Notes: generated from the sequence alone by a model not told the origin. A DNA stretch of 64,000 nt from Amycolatopsis pretoriensis (GCF_900107925.1 NZ_FNUJ01000012.1:186001-250000); one strand, 5' to 3'; positions 54,297 to 62,430 are shown, numbered from the stretch's first letter. Translations and numbers: made by a program.

Positions 54297-55411
54297 CAGC
54301 CGGGGACCAGGTCGTAGAAGCCGGCGTGCTCGGCCAGTACGGGATGTCGGATTTCACCGCCGGCCACGATGAGCGCGGTATCGACGACCGGGTCGGGCGT
54401 AGCCCGCAGGACCCGCTCGGCCAGCCGGACGAGGTAGGGCGCCGCCGCCGCCGTGTAGGCGCGAGACGACGTCACCGGGACGACCGACGGGAGCACGTCG
54501 ATCTTGACGTGCAGGACCCCCTGCACCTCCCGAGGTGGCTCTCCCGGCTGCTGGACCGGTCCGGCGCTCGGGAGGTACCCCGGCCCGTAACCGGCGGTCG
54601 CATCGACGATCACCGACCCCGGCCGCATGGTCCGCACCAGCTCGGGAGTGATCATCGCCGGAGTGGTGTAGGTCGAGATCAGGATGGCCCCGATGAGCAC
54701 ATCGGTGTCCGGCAGCTCACGGGCGAGGGCCTCCGGCGAGTTCACTTGCGCGCGGCACCGATTCCCGGCTCTGCGCAGAAGGTGGTCGCGAGCTTCCGCG
54801 GTGCGGCAGAGGACGAGCACGTCGGCGCCGAGCCCAGCGGCCGTGTCCGCGGCGGCCAGCCCGACGTTGCCCGAGCCGATCACGACGACCTTGGGCGGAG
54901 GACAGCCGTCGACGGCGGCGAGGAGCACACCGCGTCCACCGCGGTAAGTCTGCAGCGCGTGCGCGGCGTGGAACACCGCCTGGATCCCGGCGATCGTGCC
55001 GCCCGCGCGCATCAAGGGGAACCGGCCGTCCTCGGTGAGGAACTCGTAGCTGTAGGCGCGGACGCCGCTGCGTAGCAGCGGCGCGAGCAGGTCGGGACGT
55101 CCTTCGGCGTGGAAGACCGCGCCGAGGGTCTGCTCCGGCGCGCACGCGGTGATCTCGTCCGCGCTGAACGGCTTGTACTTCAACAGCAAGCGGGCGGCGT
55201 TCACCTCGTTCCGCCGCGCGAAACGGACGCCGGCGTGGTCGAGGTCCTCGTCCGCCACGCCGATCCGTTCACCGATCCCGTTCTCGGCAACCGGAACGAA
55301 ACCGCCCGCGCGGAGCACGTGCGCCAGCTCCGGAGTGAGGATGACGGGACGGTCGGAGCCGATCGGCTCGGAAGGAAACCCGATCGCTGTCGATTCGATT
55401 TCGTCAGTCAA
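54296..55411 (-). CDS. Alanine dehydrogenase-like NAD(P)-dependent enzyme
   Basis: The 371-residue protein belongs to the alanine dehydrogenase/transhydrogenase superfamily. The key residues of alanine dehydrogenase are preserved: Arg21 in RPVILTP, Lys80 in LLLKYKPFS and His101 in GAVFHAEG. The NAD loop is PKVVVIGSGNVGLAAADTAA. The C-terminal part differs from true alanine dehydrogenases (IDVLPSVVPVTSSRAYTAAA). It may oxidatively deaminate an amino acid, or reduce an imine or couple a keto acid and an amine. The TTG at 55411 with AGGGGGA upstream is the start. It lies 28 bases after speD. Confidence 0.8.
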   Translation of the reverse strand: MTDEIESTAIGFPSEPIGSDRPVILTPELAHVLRAGGFVPVAENGIGERIGVADEDLDHAGVRFARRNEVNAARLLLKYKPFSADEITACAPEQTLGAVFHAEGRPDLLAPLLRSGVRAYSYEFLTEDGRFPLMRAGGTIAGIQAVFHAAHALQTYRGGRGVLLAAVDGCPPPKVVVIGSGNVGLAAADTAAGLGADVLVLCRTAEARDHLLRRAGNRCRAQVNSPEALARELPDTDVLIGAILISTYTTPAMITPELVRTMRPGSVIVDATAGYGPGYLPSAGPVQQPGEPPREVQGVLHVKIDVLPSVVPVTSSRAYTAAAAPYLVRLAERVLRATPDPVVDTALIVAGGEIRHPVLAEHAGFYDLVPG

Positions 55412-55439
55412 ATTACTGTCCCCCTACGGTTGTGGTGAC

Positions 55440-55835
55440 TCAGTTGCAGCAGATGCCACGTTTTTGTTCGACGATCTGAATTCGGCCGGGTGCGAAGGCG
55501 TCCTGCAAGGCGGGGATGGCGTCGTACGGGTTGCATGACCCGCAGGTGAATACGTCGAGTGCGGCGTACCGGATCTCCGGCCACGCGTGGATCGAGATGT
55601 GTGACTCGCCGAGGACGGCCACCGCCGTGATCCCTTGCGGGCGGAACTTGTGCAGGAAGAAGTCCAGAAGCGTTGCACCGCAGTCTTTTGCTGCCCGGCG
55701 CAGCGCTTCCTCGACGACGGGTTCGTCATCAAGGTGGTCGGCGTCCCAGATGTCGATGGTGATGTGCGTGCCGGCGAAGCTGATGCCGTTTTCTTCGAGG
55801 GTGAATGCCACGGGCGCAATGGGTGCATTGGTCAC
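55440..55835 (-). CDS. speD: S-adenosylmethionine decarboxylase-like proenzyme
   Basis: The 131-residue protein is a class 1B bacterial SpeD: a pyruvoyl enzyme formed by self-cleavage that decarboxylates SAM to give the aminopropyl donor. The cleavage site is Glu77-Ser78 in VLGESHISIHAWPE; His83 and Cys98 (VFTCGSC) occupy the family positions needed for processing and catalysis. The C-terminus has an unusual pair of cysteines (RGICCN). Some SpeD homologs have become ornithine or arginine decarboxylases, so the substrate needs a test. It is the first gene of the leftward operon, and no spermidine synthase is adjacent. Confidence 0.88.
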   Translation of the reverse strand: MTNAPIAPVAFTLEENGISFAGTHITIDIWDADHLDDEPVVEEALRRAAKDCGATLLDFFLHKFRPQGITAVAVLGESHISIHAWPEIRYAALDVFTCGSCNPYDAIPALQDAFAPGRIQIVEQKRGICCN

Positions 55836-56305
55836 GGATACCCCATAACGGAGAGTGGAAGAAGTGGGCCATCGGACTGTTTCAATGGCGGGGGAGTGAT
55901 CGGAAAACGATCACTGTGAAAGTAGCATCGGGGTCAGATTCGACGCAATGAACCACGCAGCGCGACCATCGACAATTTCCGCGTGCCGACGTCCGGGTGA
56001 CGGCAAGCGGCCAATAGAGTGGCCCCCGGCGCGGGAACAACGGGTTTGGCCGTCCGGCGACGGGGGTAACGCGCGAAATCGCCCTGCTGGGAACCCTGCG
56101 GCCAAGAGAGTGACGCGCCCGCTGCACCGGTGTCACGCCGTTCAGTGGTGTAACGGTCGAGGACCGGATCAGTGCGTGCAGGTCGGAAGCCGTGTAAGCG
56201 TTGAGTGCAGCGGTTTTGCGACGAATTCCCGACGCTCGTTGCTCCAATCCGGTGAAGCTTTGATAGCCGGTGAGTGATCGGTTTCGTCTCGGGTACCTGG
56301 GAGCC
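55836..56305. promoter_or_regulatory. Divergent promoter region with shared operator-like sequence
   Basis: This 470-base interval separates the two operons and holds no convincing gene. At 55895-55915 AGTGATCG and CGATCACT form a perfect inverted repeat around GAAAA, 60-80 bases upstream of speD. The same half-site AGTGATCG recurs at 56273-56280, about 25 bases before the MFS start. A common regulator for both operons is likely; the CGNR protein in the rightward operon is a candidate. No clear -35/-10 pair was identified. Confidence 0.55.
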
Positions 56306-57517
56306 ATGAACACCGGAGCGGCAAGCGCCGCGTCGCGGGAGGCGACCGGCGGCCTGGCCGGCCCGTGGCGCCCTGGCCTGGCGGGATTGGCGACGCTCGC
56401 GATCACTTACGGGTTCGCCCGCTACGGGTACGGCTTGTTCCTTTCCCGCTTCCAGTCCGATTTCGGCGGGTCCGCCGGCGCGCTCGGAGCGGTCACCAGC
56501 ATCGGCTACCTGGGCGAGCTGCTCGCGCTCGGCATGGTGAGCTGGTGGGCCGGCCGGATGTCACCGCGGCTGCCGATCGGCGTGGGGCTGGGATGCGCCG
56601 GCACGGGGATGCTGCTCATCGCCGTGGCCCCGAACACGGGAGTGCTGGTCCTGGGAGTCGCGGTGTCCGGCATGTCTCCGGGCTGGGTCTGGACGCCGTA
56701 CTCCGACGTTGTCCAGGACACGGTCCGCCCTGGTGGCCGGGCGCACGCGTTGTCGATGATCAGCACCGGCACCACCTTCGGGGTCGTCCTCGCCGGCCCG
56801 GCGGCGTTGTTCGCGGCCGACTCCCGGTGGCGGCTGGTCTGGCTCGGTGCGGCCGTGGCCGCGTTCGCCGTACTGGTGTGGAACGTGCGCGTACTGCCGG
56901 GCGCGCCGACGAGACGAGCCCGCTCCCATTCGGAGTTTCGGTGGCGTGAGCTGGTCCGCCGGCGCGGCGCGTGGCCGCTGTTCGCTGCCGCCGCCTCGTC
57001 CGGTCTGGTCGGCGCAGCCTACTGGTCGTTCGCCGGTGTCGCGGTCGCGACGGCCAACGCCGGCGACGAGCGCGTGGCGCCGGCGCTGTGGACGGTCATC
57101 GGCGTCACCGGGATCACCGGTGTGTTCACGGGCCGGCTCGTGCGACAGCTCGGCCTCCGGGTGATCTTCGTGTCCGCCCAGATCGTCCTTTCCGCCTCGT
57201 TGGCGGTGCTGTGGCTGGCGCCGGCGGGCTGGGGTTTCGCGCTGACTTCCGCCGTGCTCTACGGTGCCGGGTTCATGGTCGGGGGCACGCTCCTGTCGGT
57301 GTGGAGCTCGACAGTGTTCGACGACCACCCCACCCGGGGCTTCAGCGTGGTGGTCGTCTTCATCACCCTCGGCGCGGTCACGGGCCCGGCGCTGCTCGGT
57401 CTCGTGGTCGACCACGCCGGACTCGGTACCGCCTTCGCCGTCGCCACATTCCTCGCCGTCGGCACCTTGGCGGCGTTGCCCCCGCACCCGCGCACCCGAT
57501 CGGAAGGAACACGGTGA
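56306..57517 (+). CDS. MFS transporter
   Basis: The 403-residue protein has about 12 hydrophobic segments in two halves and the YbfB/YjiJ-like N-terminus (ITYGFARYGYGLFLSRFQSD), then GYLGELLALGMVSWWAGRMS typical of the first MFS loop. It probably exports the product of the cluster or imports a precursor. The ATG at 56306 is chosen over the GTG at 56270 because the first 12 residues of the longer form look unrelated. It overlaps the oxygenase gene by 4 bases and is the first gene of the rightward operon. Confidence 0.85.
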   Translation: MNTGAASAASREATGGLAGPWRPGLAGLATLAITYGFARYGYGLFLSRFQSDFGGSAGALGAVTSIGYLGELLALGMVSWWAGRMSPRLPIGVGLGCAGTGMLLIAVAPNTGVLVLGVAVSGMSPGWVWTPYSDVVQDTVRPGGRAHALSMISTGTTFGVVLAGPAALFAADSRWRLVWLGAAVAAFAVLVWNVRVLPGAPTRRARSHSEFRWRELVRRRGAWPLFAAAASSGLVGAAYWSFAGVAVATANAGDERVAPALWTVIGVTGITGVFTGRLVRQLGLRVIFVSAQIVLSASLAVLWLAPAGWGFALTSAVLYGAGFMVGGTLLSVWSSTVFDDHPTRGFSVVVVFITLGAVTGPALLGLVVDHAGLGTAFAVATFLAVGTLAALPPHPRTRSEGTR

Positions 57518-58284
57518 CCGCAGCCATCACCCTGACCCGCAGCGACATCCTCGGCCGCCCCAGCTTCTGGAAGGTCTCCGAACTCGGCATCCGGCAGTTC
57601 GAACACGGTTACCCGCCGGAACTGCTGGACACCATCCTCGTGAAGGCCCTGCGGATGCGGACGACCGCGGCGAAAACCAACCTCAACCTGAAGTACCTGC
57701 GCGACGCTCACCACCACATCCCCGAAGTCGCCCAGCTGATGCACGACCCGGTGAGACTGGCGCGCTTGAGCGAGCTGGCGGGCGTTCCCCTCGAGCCTTA
57801 CCCGGTGGACTTCCTCGGCTCCATGATCACGTTCATGGGACCGGAAGACGGCACCGTCGACTGGCACGGGGACAGCGTGCCGGTCACCGAACTCGTCGCG
57901 CTGTCGGCCGACGACGTCGCCGGTGGCGAACTCGCGATCTACCGCGGCGAACTGGACGAAGGCCTGGCCCGGCTGGCGTCGGAGGGGAAAGTGCCCGACG
58001 ACCGGGTCGTCCGGGTCACCCACCGCGTCGGCCACAGCATCTTCGGGCAGCTGATGGGGGTCCTGCACCGCACCGCCCCGATGACGTCGGGTACGCGGGT
58101 GACGTTGAACCTCAACCTCCGGTCCGCGACTCAGCCGCACATCGACGACCAGCGGCTGAGCCACCTGGCCGCCGAGAGCCCGGACTTCGGCTGGCTCGAC
58201 CCCTACGTCAGCGACGTGCGGGGCAGGCAGCTGCCTTCGCTGCGCGCCACCACCGCTTCGGCCCGGGAGGACAGCGATGCCTGA
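57514..58284 (+). CDS. Putative Fe(II)/2-oxoglutarate-dependent dioxygenase
   Basis: The 256-residue protein shows a full facial triad with the right spacing: His118 and Asp120 in TVDWHGDSVPV, distal His185 in GVLHRTAPM, and Arg195 ten residues later (SGTRVTLNLNLR) for the 2-oxoglutarate carboxylate. The block LSADDVAGGELAIYRG also fits. I judge it a hydroxylase-type member because Asp120 is present; radical halogenases have Gly or Ala there. It resembles the family that acts on free amino acids, but this is by eye. It is translated from a GTG overlapping the transporter stop, so it probably modifies the cluster product. Confidence 0.7.
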   Translation: MTAAITLTRSDILGRPSFWKVSELGIRQFEHGYPPELLDTILVKALRMRTTAAKTNLNLKYLRDAHHHIPEVAQLMHDPVRLARLSELAGVPLEPYPVDFLGSMITFMGPEDGTVDWHGDSVPVTELVALSADDVAGGELAIYRGELDEGLARLASEGKVPDDRVVRVTHRVGHSIFGQLMGVLHRTAPMTSGTRVTLNLNLRSATQPHIDDQRLSHLAAESPDFGWLDPYVSDVRGRQLPSLRATTASAREDSDA

Positions 58285-58894
58285 CCCGCTTGAGCACATC
58301 GGCGGCCTGGTCTGCCTCGACTTCGCCAATACCGTGGGACCTCGCCGGGCTCGCGCCGACAAAGATCCCCACGACTACCTCACCGACTTCTCGAGCTTGG
58401 TCGAGTGGTCGGTGAACGCCGGCACCATCGGCGCGAACCGAGCGGGCTTGCTGCGCAAACGCATCCAGCGCGATCCGAGAGCTGCTCAGGACGCGCTCGC
58501 CCGCGCCAAGCGGCTGCGCGAGACGGTGTACGCCGTCTTCGCCGCCATCGCCCGGGGAGACGAACCATCCGGCCCGGCACTGCACCACCTCCAGCAGGCA
58601 TACGCCGACGCGATGCGGCAAGCGAAACTGGTCTCCACCTCGGCAGGCTTGGACTGGAGCTGGTCACCGCAAGGCGAACTCGACTGCGTGCTCTGGCCGA
58701 TCGCCCGCTCCGCGGCGGAAGTCGCCGTCAGCGCCGACTTCGGCCGGATCAAGGAGTGCCTCGGTCACGACGGCAGCTGCGGATGGCTGTTCTACGACAC
58801 CAGCAAGAACGGGCTACGCCGGTGGTGCAGCATGAGCGCCTGCGGTACCTGGGAGAAGAGCAGCAAGCGCGCCACCACGGCAAGGAAGGGCTGA
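58277..58894 (+). CDS. CGNR zinc-finger-type regulator (ABATE domain)
   Basis: The 205-residue protein begins with the ABATE-domain pattern (EHIGGLVCLDFANTVGPRRA) and ends in a four-cysteine finger (IKECLGHDGSCGWLFYDTSK, then RRWCSMSACGTWEK). In typical members the last motif is CGNR; here it is CGTW, an atypical variant. Such proteins are presumed transcriptional regulators, and this is the only regulator-like gene in the two operons. It overlaps the oxygenase by 8 bases. Confidence 0.8.
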   Translation: MPDPLEHIGGLVCLDFANTVGPRRARADKDPHDYLTDFSSLVEWSVNAGTIGANRAGLLRKRIQRDPRAAQDALARAKRLRETVYAVFAAIARGDEPSGPALHHLQQAYADAMRQAKLVSTSAGLDWSWSPQGELDCVLWPIARSAAEVAVSADFGRIKECLGHDGSCGWLFYDTSKNGLRRWCSMSACGTWEKSSKRATTARKG

Positions 58895-58897
58895 GCC

Positions 58898-60385
58898 GTG
58901 TGCGGCATCGTCGCCATTCACGGAAGCCCCGACCCGCTGCTCGGCGCGCGTATGCTCGACCGTCTCACCCACCGGGGCCCGGACGATCAGGGCACCGCCG
59001 TCCTTCCCGGCACATGGCTGGGTCATCGACGTCTATCCATCGTGGACACTGGCGGCGGGCACCAGCCGTTGACGGATGCTGCGGGCAACCACCTGGTCGG
59101 CAACGGCGAAATCTACAACCACTCTGACCTCCGTGCCCGGTTCACCGGCCACCGCTGGTCGACCGGATCGGACAACGAGGTCGCGTTGCGCCTGGCCATC
59201 GCCGGTGGCGGAGCTGCCCTCGCCGACCTTCGCGGGATGTTCGCGCTGGCGATCGCCGGCCCGGGGCTGCCGTTCCTCGCCGCGCGGGACCCGGTCGGCG
59301 TCAAACCGCTGTACTGGGCGCGCACGCCCCATTCGGTGGTGTTCGCCTCCGAAATGAAGGCGTTCGATCGCGAACACCGCAGCCGCGTGCGGCCGTTCCC
59401 GCCGGGATGCTTCTGGACCCCGCACGAGGGTCTTCGGCGCTTCGCGCACGCGATGCCGCAGCACCCCAACGCACTCGACGCGCCGGCAGAGCATGAAGCG
59501 GCGGTCCGTGCCGGCTTGATCACCAGCGTGCACCTGCAGATGATGGGCGACGAGCCACCCGGGGTGCTGCTGTCGGGCGGCCTGGATTCCAGCATCGTCG
59601 CGGCCATCGCCGCCCGGTGGTGCCGCGAGCGCGGCTACCGGCTGCGCACCTTCTCCGTCGGCACCGCCGAATCCGCGGACCTCGCCGCAGCGCGACGAGT
59701 CGCCGCCCATTTGGGCACCGAGCACTTCGAACGCACTTACACCGCCGAAGCCGCCGTGGACCGGGTACCCGACGTGGTCCGCGCCGTCGAGCACTACGAC
59801 CCCGCGCTGCTCCACAGCTCCGTCGCCAACCACTTCCTCGCCGAACTGGCAGCGCAGCACACCAAAGCCGTCCTCACCGGCGAAGGTGCCGACGAACTGT
59901 TCGCCGGCTACCGCTACCTGCGCGAGTTTCGCGACGACGACGCACTCGACACCGAACTCCGCCGGACGGTCTCCACGCTGCACACCCTGAACTTGCAACG
60001 CTGCGACCGCACGACCATGGCCTTCGGGCTCGAAGCGCGCGTGCCGTTCCTCGACACCGACTTCATCGCTACAGCCATGTCGGTACCCGTCCGGCTCCGG
60101 CGTCCGGACCACGGCAGGCGGGAGAAGCATCTTCTGCGCGAAGCGTTTGTCGGCTGGCTGCCTGATGATCTGTTGTGGCGAGCCAAGGAGCAGTTCGGCG
60201 ACGGCTCGGGCATGTCCGGCGTCCTGCGCGACGCGATGAGCGGCCTGGTCACCGAAGCGGACTTCCGGAAGACGGTTCACGCGGAAGGCATCCGCAACCG
60301 CGAAGAGCTCGCCTACCACCGGATCTGGCACCGCGAACTCGCGGGGATCAGCCCGCGCACCCTCGACCGCTCCATGACCTTATGA
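58898..60385 (+). CDS. Asparagine synthetase-like glutamine amidotransferase
   Basis: The 495-residue protein is of the AsnB type: an N-terminal class II glutaminase with nucleophile Cys2 (CGIVAIHGS), HRRLSIVD and NGEIYNH; then an ATP-pyrophosphatase synthetase domain with PP-loop LLSGGLDSSIVAA and GEGADELFAGYRYLREF. It is shorter than primary-metabolism AsnB (~600), like the forms found in secondary-metabolite clusters. It probably amidates a carboxyl group, or forms an amide bond, in the product. GTG is the start. Its last sense codon is TTA (60380-60382), which overlaps the next start. Confidence 0.85.
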   Translation: MCGIVAIHGSPDPLLGARMLDRLTHRGPDDQGTAVLPGTWLGHRRLSIVDTGGGHQPLTDAAGNHLVGNGEIYNHSDLRARFTGHRWSTGSDNEVALRLAIAGGGAALADLRGMFALAIAGPGLPFLAARDPVGVKPLYWARTPHSVVFASEMKAFDREHRSRVRPFPPGCFWTPHEGLRRFAHAMPQHPNALDAPAEHEAAVRAGLITSVHLQMMGDEPPGVLLSGGLDSSIVAAIAARWCRERGYRLRTFSVGTAESADLAAARRVAAHLGTEHFERTYTAEAAVDRVPDVVRAVEHYDPALLHSSVANHFLAELAAQHTKAVLTGEGADELFAGYRYLREFRDDDALDTELRRTVSTLHTLNLQRCDRTTMAFGLEARVPFLDTDFIATAMSVPVRLRRPDHGRREKHLLREAFVGWLPDDLLWRAKEQFGDGSGMSGVLRDAMSGLVTEADFRKTVHAEGIRNREELAYHRIWHRELAGISPRTLDRSMTL

Positions 60386-60771
60386 CCGCCCACGACCTGA
60401 GGAGCGCCGTGCCCCCTTCGGACCTGACCCACGCCACCGCAGCCGCCCGCGACAACCTCCGCCGGGCGGTCGGCGGCACCTGGTCCCAGCCCGCCGACAT
60501 CGGCACTACGCTGGCCAACCTGTCCGCAGCCACCGCCGCGATGAACCGGGTGCTCGCAGACCTCGGCATCAAGCTCCTCGCACCAGACTCCCGGATCGCG
60601 TTCGCCTCGGTCGACGGGCCGTTCAGCGGCGACACCACGGAGGCCGTGCAGACCGCGGGGCTGTGGCTCACCCGCGCCGTGGACACCTGCATCAATCTCG
60701 GTAACTACCTCGACAACGCGCACATCGCAGTCGGAGGTCTCGCCGAACCCACCGCTCGGCATGGCGCCTGA
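60382..60771 (+). CDS. Small protein of unknown function ending the operon
   Basis: A 129-residue protein overlaps the asnB-like gene by 4 bases and so belongs to the operon. The sequence is Ala/Thr-rich and helical (ATAAARDNLRRAVGGTWSQP, LANLSAATAAMNRVLADLGI and LWLTRAVDTCINLGNYLDNA). No signal peptide, membrane helix or known catalytic motif is visible. It could be a helical partner protein or belong to a family typical of this element. I do not assign a function. Confidence 0.6.
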   Translation: MTAHDLRSAVPPSDLTHATAAARDNLRRAVGGTWSQPADIGTTLANLSAATAAMNRVLADLGIKLLAPDSRIAFASVDGPFSGDTTEAVQTAGLWLTRAVDTCINLGNYLDNAHIAVGGLAEPTARHGA

Positions 60772-61381
60772 CGGCGAACTGGCTACCAGCCACTGGCTTA
60801 GAACGGTGACAGCTCCAGCGCAGGGCGGGATGTCGTAAGAGGTGGCATCGTTGATCTTCCGGAGAATCATGCACGAGTCGGGGCCAGCTGTGGCGATGGC
60901 CGGCTCCATCTGCTGCCAGATCTTGCGCGTCTCGGATCGGTGGCGGCTCGTCCGCGACGGTCGGAGCCGATCTTGATGTCGGCCCCGCGGTTCGCGGCCG
61001 CGTTCAGTACGGCGAGGACTGGCGGGTAGCCGAGGTTTCCTTGAAGACTTTCATGCTGCGGAGCCAGTAGGGTTCCGCTTGGACGGTTCGAATCGTTGGA
61101 TGGCGAACCCGAGCGGGCCTCTCGTGGCTCACGTCGGGAGGTTGATCCCGAGCGGTACGTAGGAACCGGCCATGCCGTGGACCTGCCACGAACCTGCGCC
61201 ATTGCGGCTCCGCGTGATCGTGCCTGCGCACTCGTTGGGCCCGGCTTTCGCCCCGGCACTCAAGGACGCGACGGACATGAACCTGTTACTGACCTTCTCA
61301 GAGTGTCGGACCAACGCCGAATGGAAATCAGGTGGGAGCTGACTTGACTGCTCCTGATGAACCACTGATCGAGGAGGCGTC
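60772..61381. other. Gene-poor gap right of the metabolic island
   Basis: No intact gene is recognised in these 610 bases. A minus-strand frame ending at 61129 has high-GC third positions over its last ~50 codons (including GAGSWQVHGMAGSYVPLGIN), so it may be the remnant C-terminus of a broken gene. A ten-base sequence GGTTCGAATC at 61085-61094 matches the T-loop of tRNA-Glu, but is too short to call a right attachment site. Confidence 0.4.
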
Positions 61382-61996
61382 GTGTCGGAGACTTTCGACC
61401 TTGCCCAGCATGCTGTCGTTGGCCTTGACGTTGGGCGAGCGTTGGCGATTGTTCGCGAAAACGAGCCATCCGCTGCTCGGACGGCACTTTTCAGCCTCGC
61501 TCCGAATGCCGACATGTTCCCCGGCACGCATGGCCGCCAGGCCATGCTGGGAAACAGCGCGCCGAAGGCGCTCCGTCTGGGCGACGTCCTCACGAGCGGC
61601 GCGTTCTGGTGGGTGACCACCGCCGCGGTCGCGATCCTGATCGCGGTCTTCGTCCTCCGCCGACACCTTCGTTCCCACCACCTCCGCTCCCGTGTCCGGT
61701 TCGACCTCCTGCCGACCGCCGGCTTCGATCCCTCGCCCCAAGCCGTCGTCGGGTTCGCGCACCAGCTCGGGCGCGTCCGGCCGGTGCGCGGGTGGGTACC
61801 GCAGTCCGTGGTGGGCGTGCGGATCCGGTTCAGCACGGACCCGAAGTTCGGGAAGATGGTGATGAGCGTGGAGGGGCGCGAGTCGGTGACCGGCGTGCTG
61901 AACAAGCTCGTCTACCCTGACGTCGAGGTCCGGCGAGCGACCTCCGACGGCGAAACGTCCCCCTTCGGCGCTGACGAGGGAGACGCCTCCTCGTAG
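61382..61996 (+). CDS. Membrane-anchored protein, possible truncated VirD4-like coupling protein
   Basis: The 204-residue protein has one transmembrane helix (WWVTTAAVAILIAVFVLRRH) followed by FDLLPTAGFDPSPQAVVGFA and GWVPQSVVGVRIRFSTDPKF. To my eye this arrangement resembles the N-terminal region of actinobacterial VirD4/TraG-like conjugation ATPases, whose ATPase domains are absent here: the frame stops after ~70 further residues. If so, the coupling-protein gene is truncated. The GTG start has GAGGAGG 5 bases upstream, so the product should still be made. The similarity is by memory and needs a search. Confidence 0.45.
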   Translation: MSETFDLAQHAVVGLDVGRALAIVRENEPSAARTALFSLAPNADMFPGTHGRQAMLGNSAPKALRLGDVLTSGAFWWVTTAAVAILIAVFVLRRHLRSHHLRSRVRFDLLPTAGFDPSPQAVVGFAHQLGRVRPVRGWVPQSVVGVRIRFSTDPKFGKMVMSVEGRESVTGVLNKLVYPDVEVRRATSDGETSPFGADEGDASS

Positions 61997-62036
61997 GCGC
62001 GGCAGCGCTACCGGTTCTGCCCTCTGCAAGTCAGAG

Positions 62037-62336
62037 CTAGCCGTTCAATGCACATGCGGTTGCGTGTGCGTAGTCGGTTTCTAGTCCTGGAAGGCCCTTG
62101 GCGAACGATTGTTCGGCGAAGATGTCAATGAACTGTCTAGTCTCGAAGATCCGCGCGTGCATAGCTGTTGAATCGGCCGTCGACCTGGGAACTTCCGTTC
62201 CGTGAATTTGTCCAGCCCTCATCTGGGTGATCACGAATGCATGATGCAAGCGGCAGAAACACTGTTTCTCGCGCACGGTTTGTAGTTGATCAGTTACGGT
62301 GACTCGTGCGGCTGACCCGTCGAGCTGGTCATTCAT
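62037..62336 (-). pseudogene. Possible DUF5753/Scr1-type regulator remnant
   Basis: A 99-codon frame in the 434-base gap (61997-62430) ends with AKGLPGLETDYAHATACALN. This resembles the 'PGLLQT-dYA' signature of the DUF5753 domain found in Scr1-family regulators. The rest is not recognisable and GC at third positions is lower than in its neighbours, as in recently acquired or decaying DNA. It lacks the XRE helix-turn-helix. The call is weak. Confidence 0.3.
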
Positions 62337-62430
62337 GACCGGTCGGAGGGGTCAGCTCGGCCGATCACCAGCTGTCGGGAGCGGGGGATCGAAGGACACG
62401 CAGCGCTGAGCAGGAGGGGTTCACGCGGCC

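Noticed and set aside
52912..55835. Staphylopine/pseudopaline-type opine metallophore pathway
   Set aside because: The dehydrogenase is of the alanine dehydrogenase type rather than the opine dehydrogenase type, and no metal importer is encoded. It is kept only as a distant analogy for an MTA-releasing SAM-derived product.
57514..58284. Assignment as a radical halogenase
   Set aside because: The metal triad keeps Asp120, whereas known Fe/2OG halogenases have Gly or Ala at that position.
61085..61094. GGTTCGAATC as the right attachment site of the element
   Set aside because: Only ten bases match, and they are the near-universal tRNA T-loop sequence. No longer duplication of tRNA-Glu is seen in the window.
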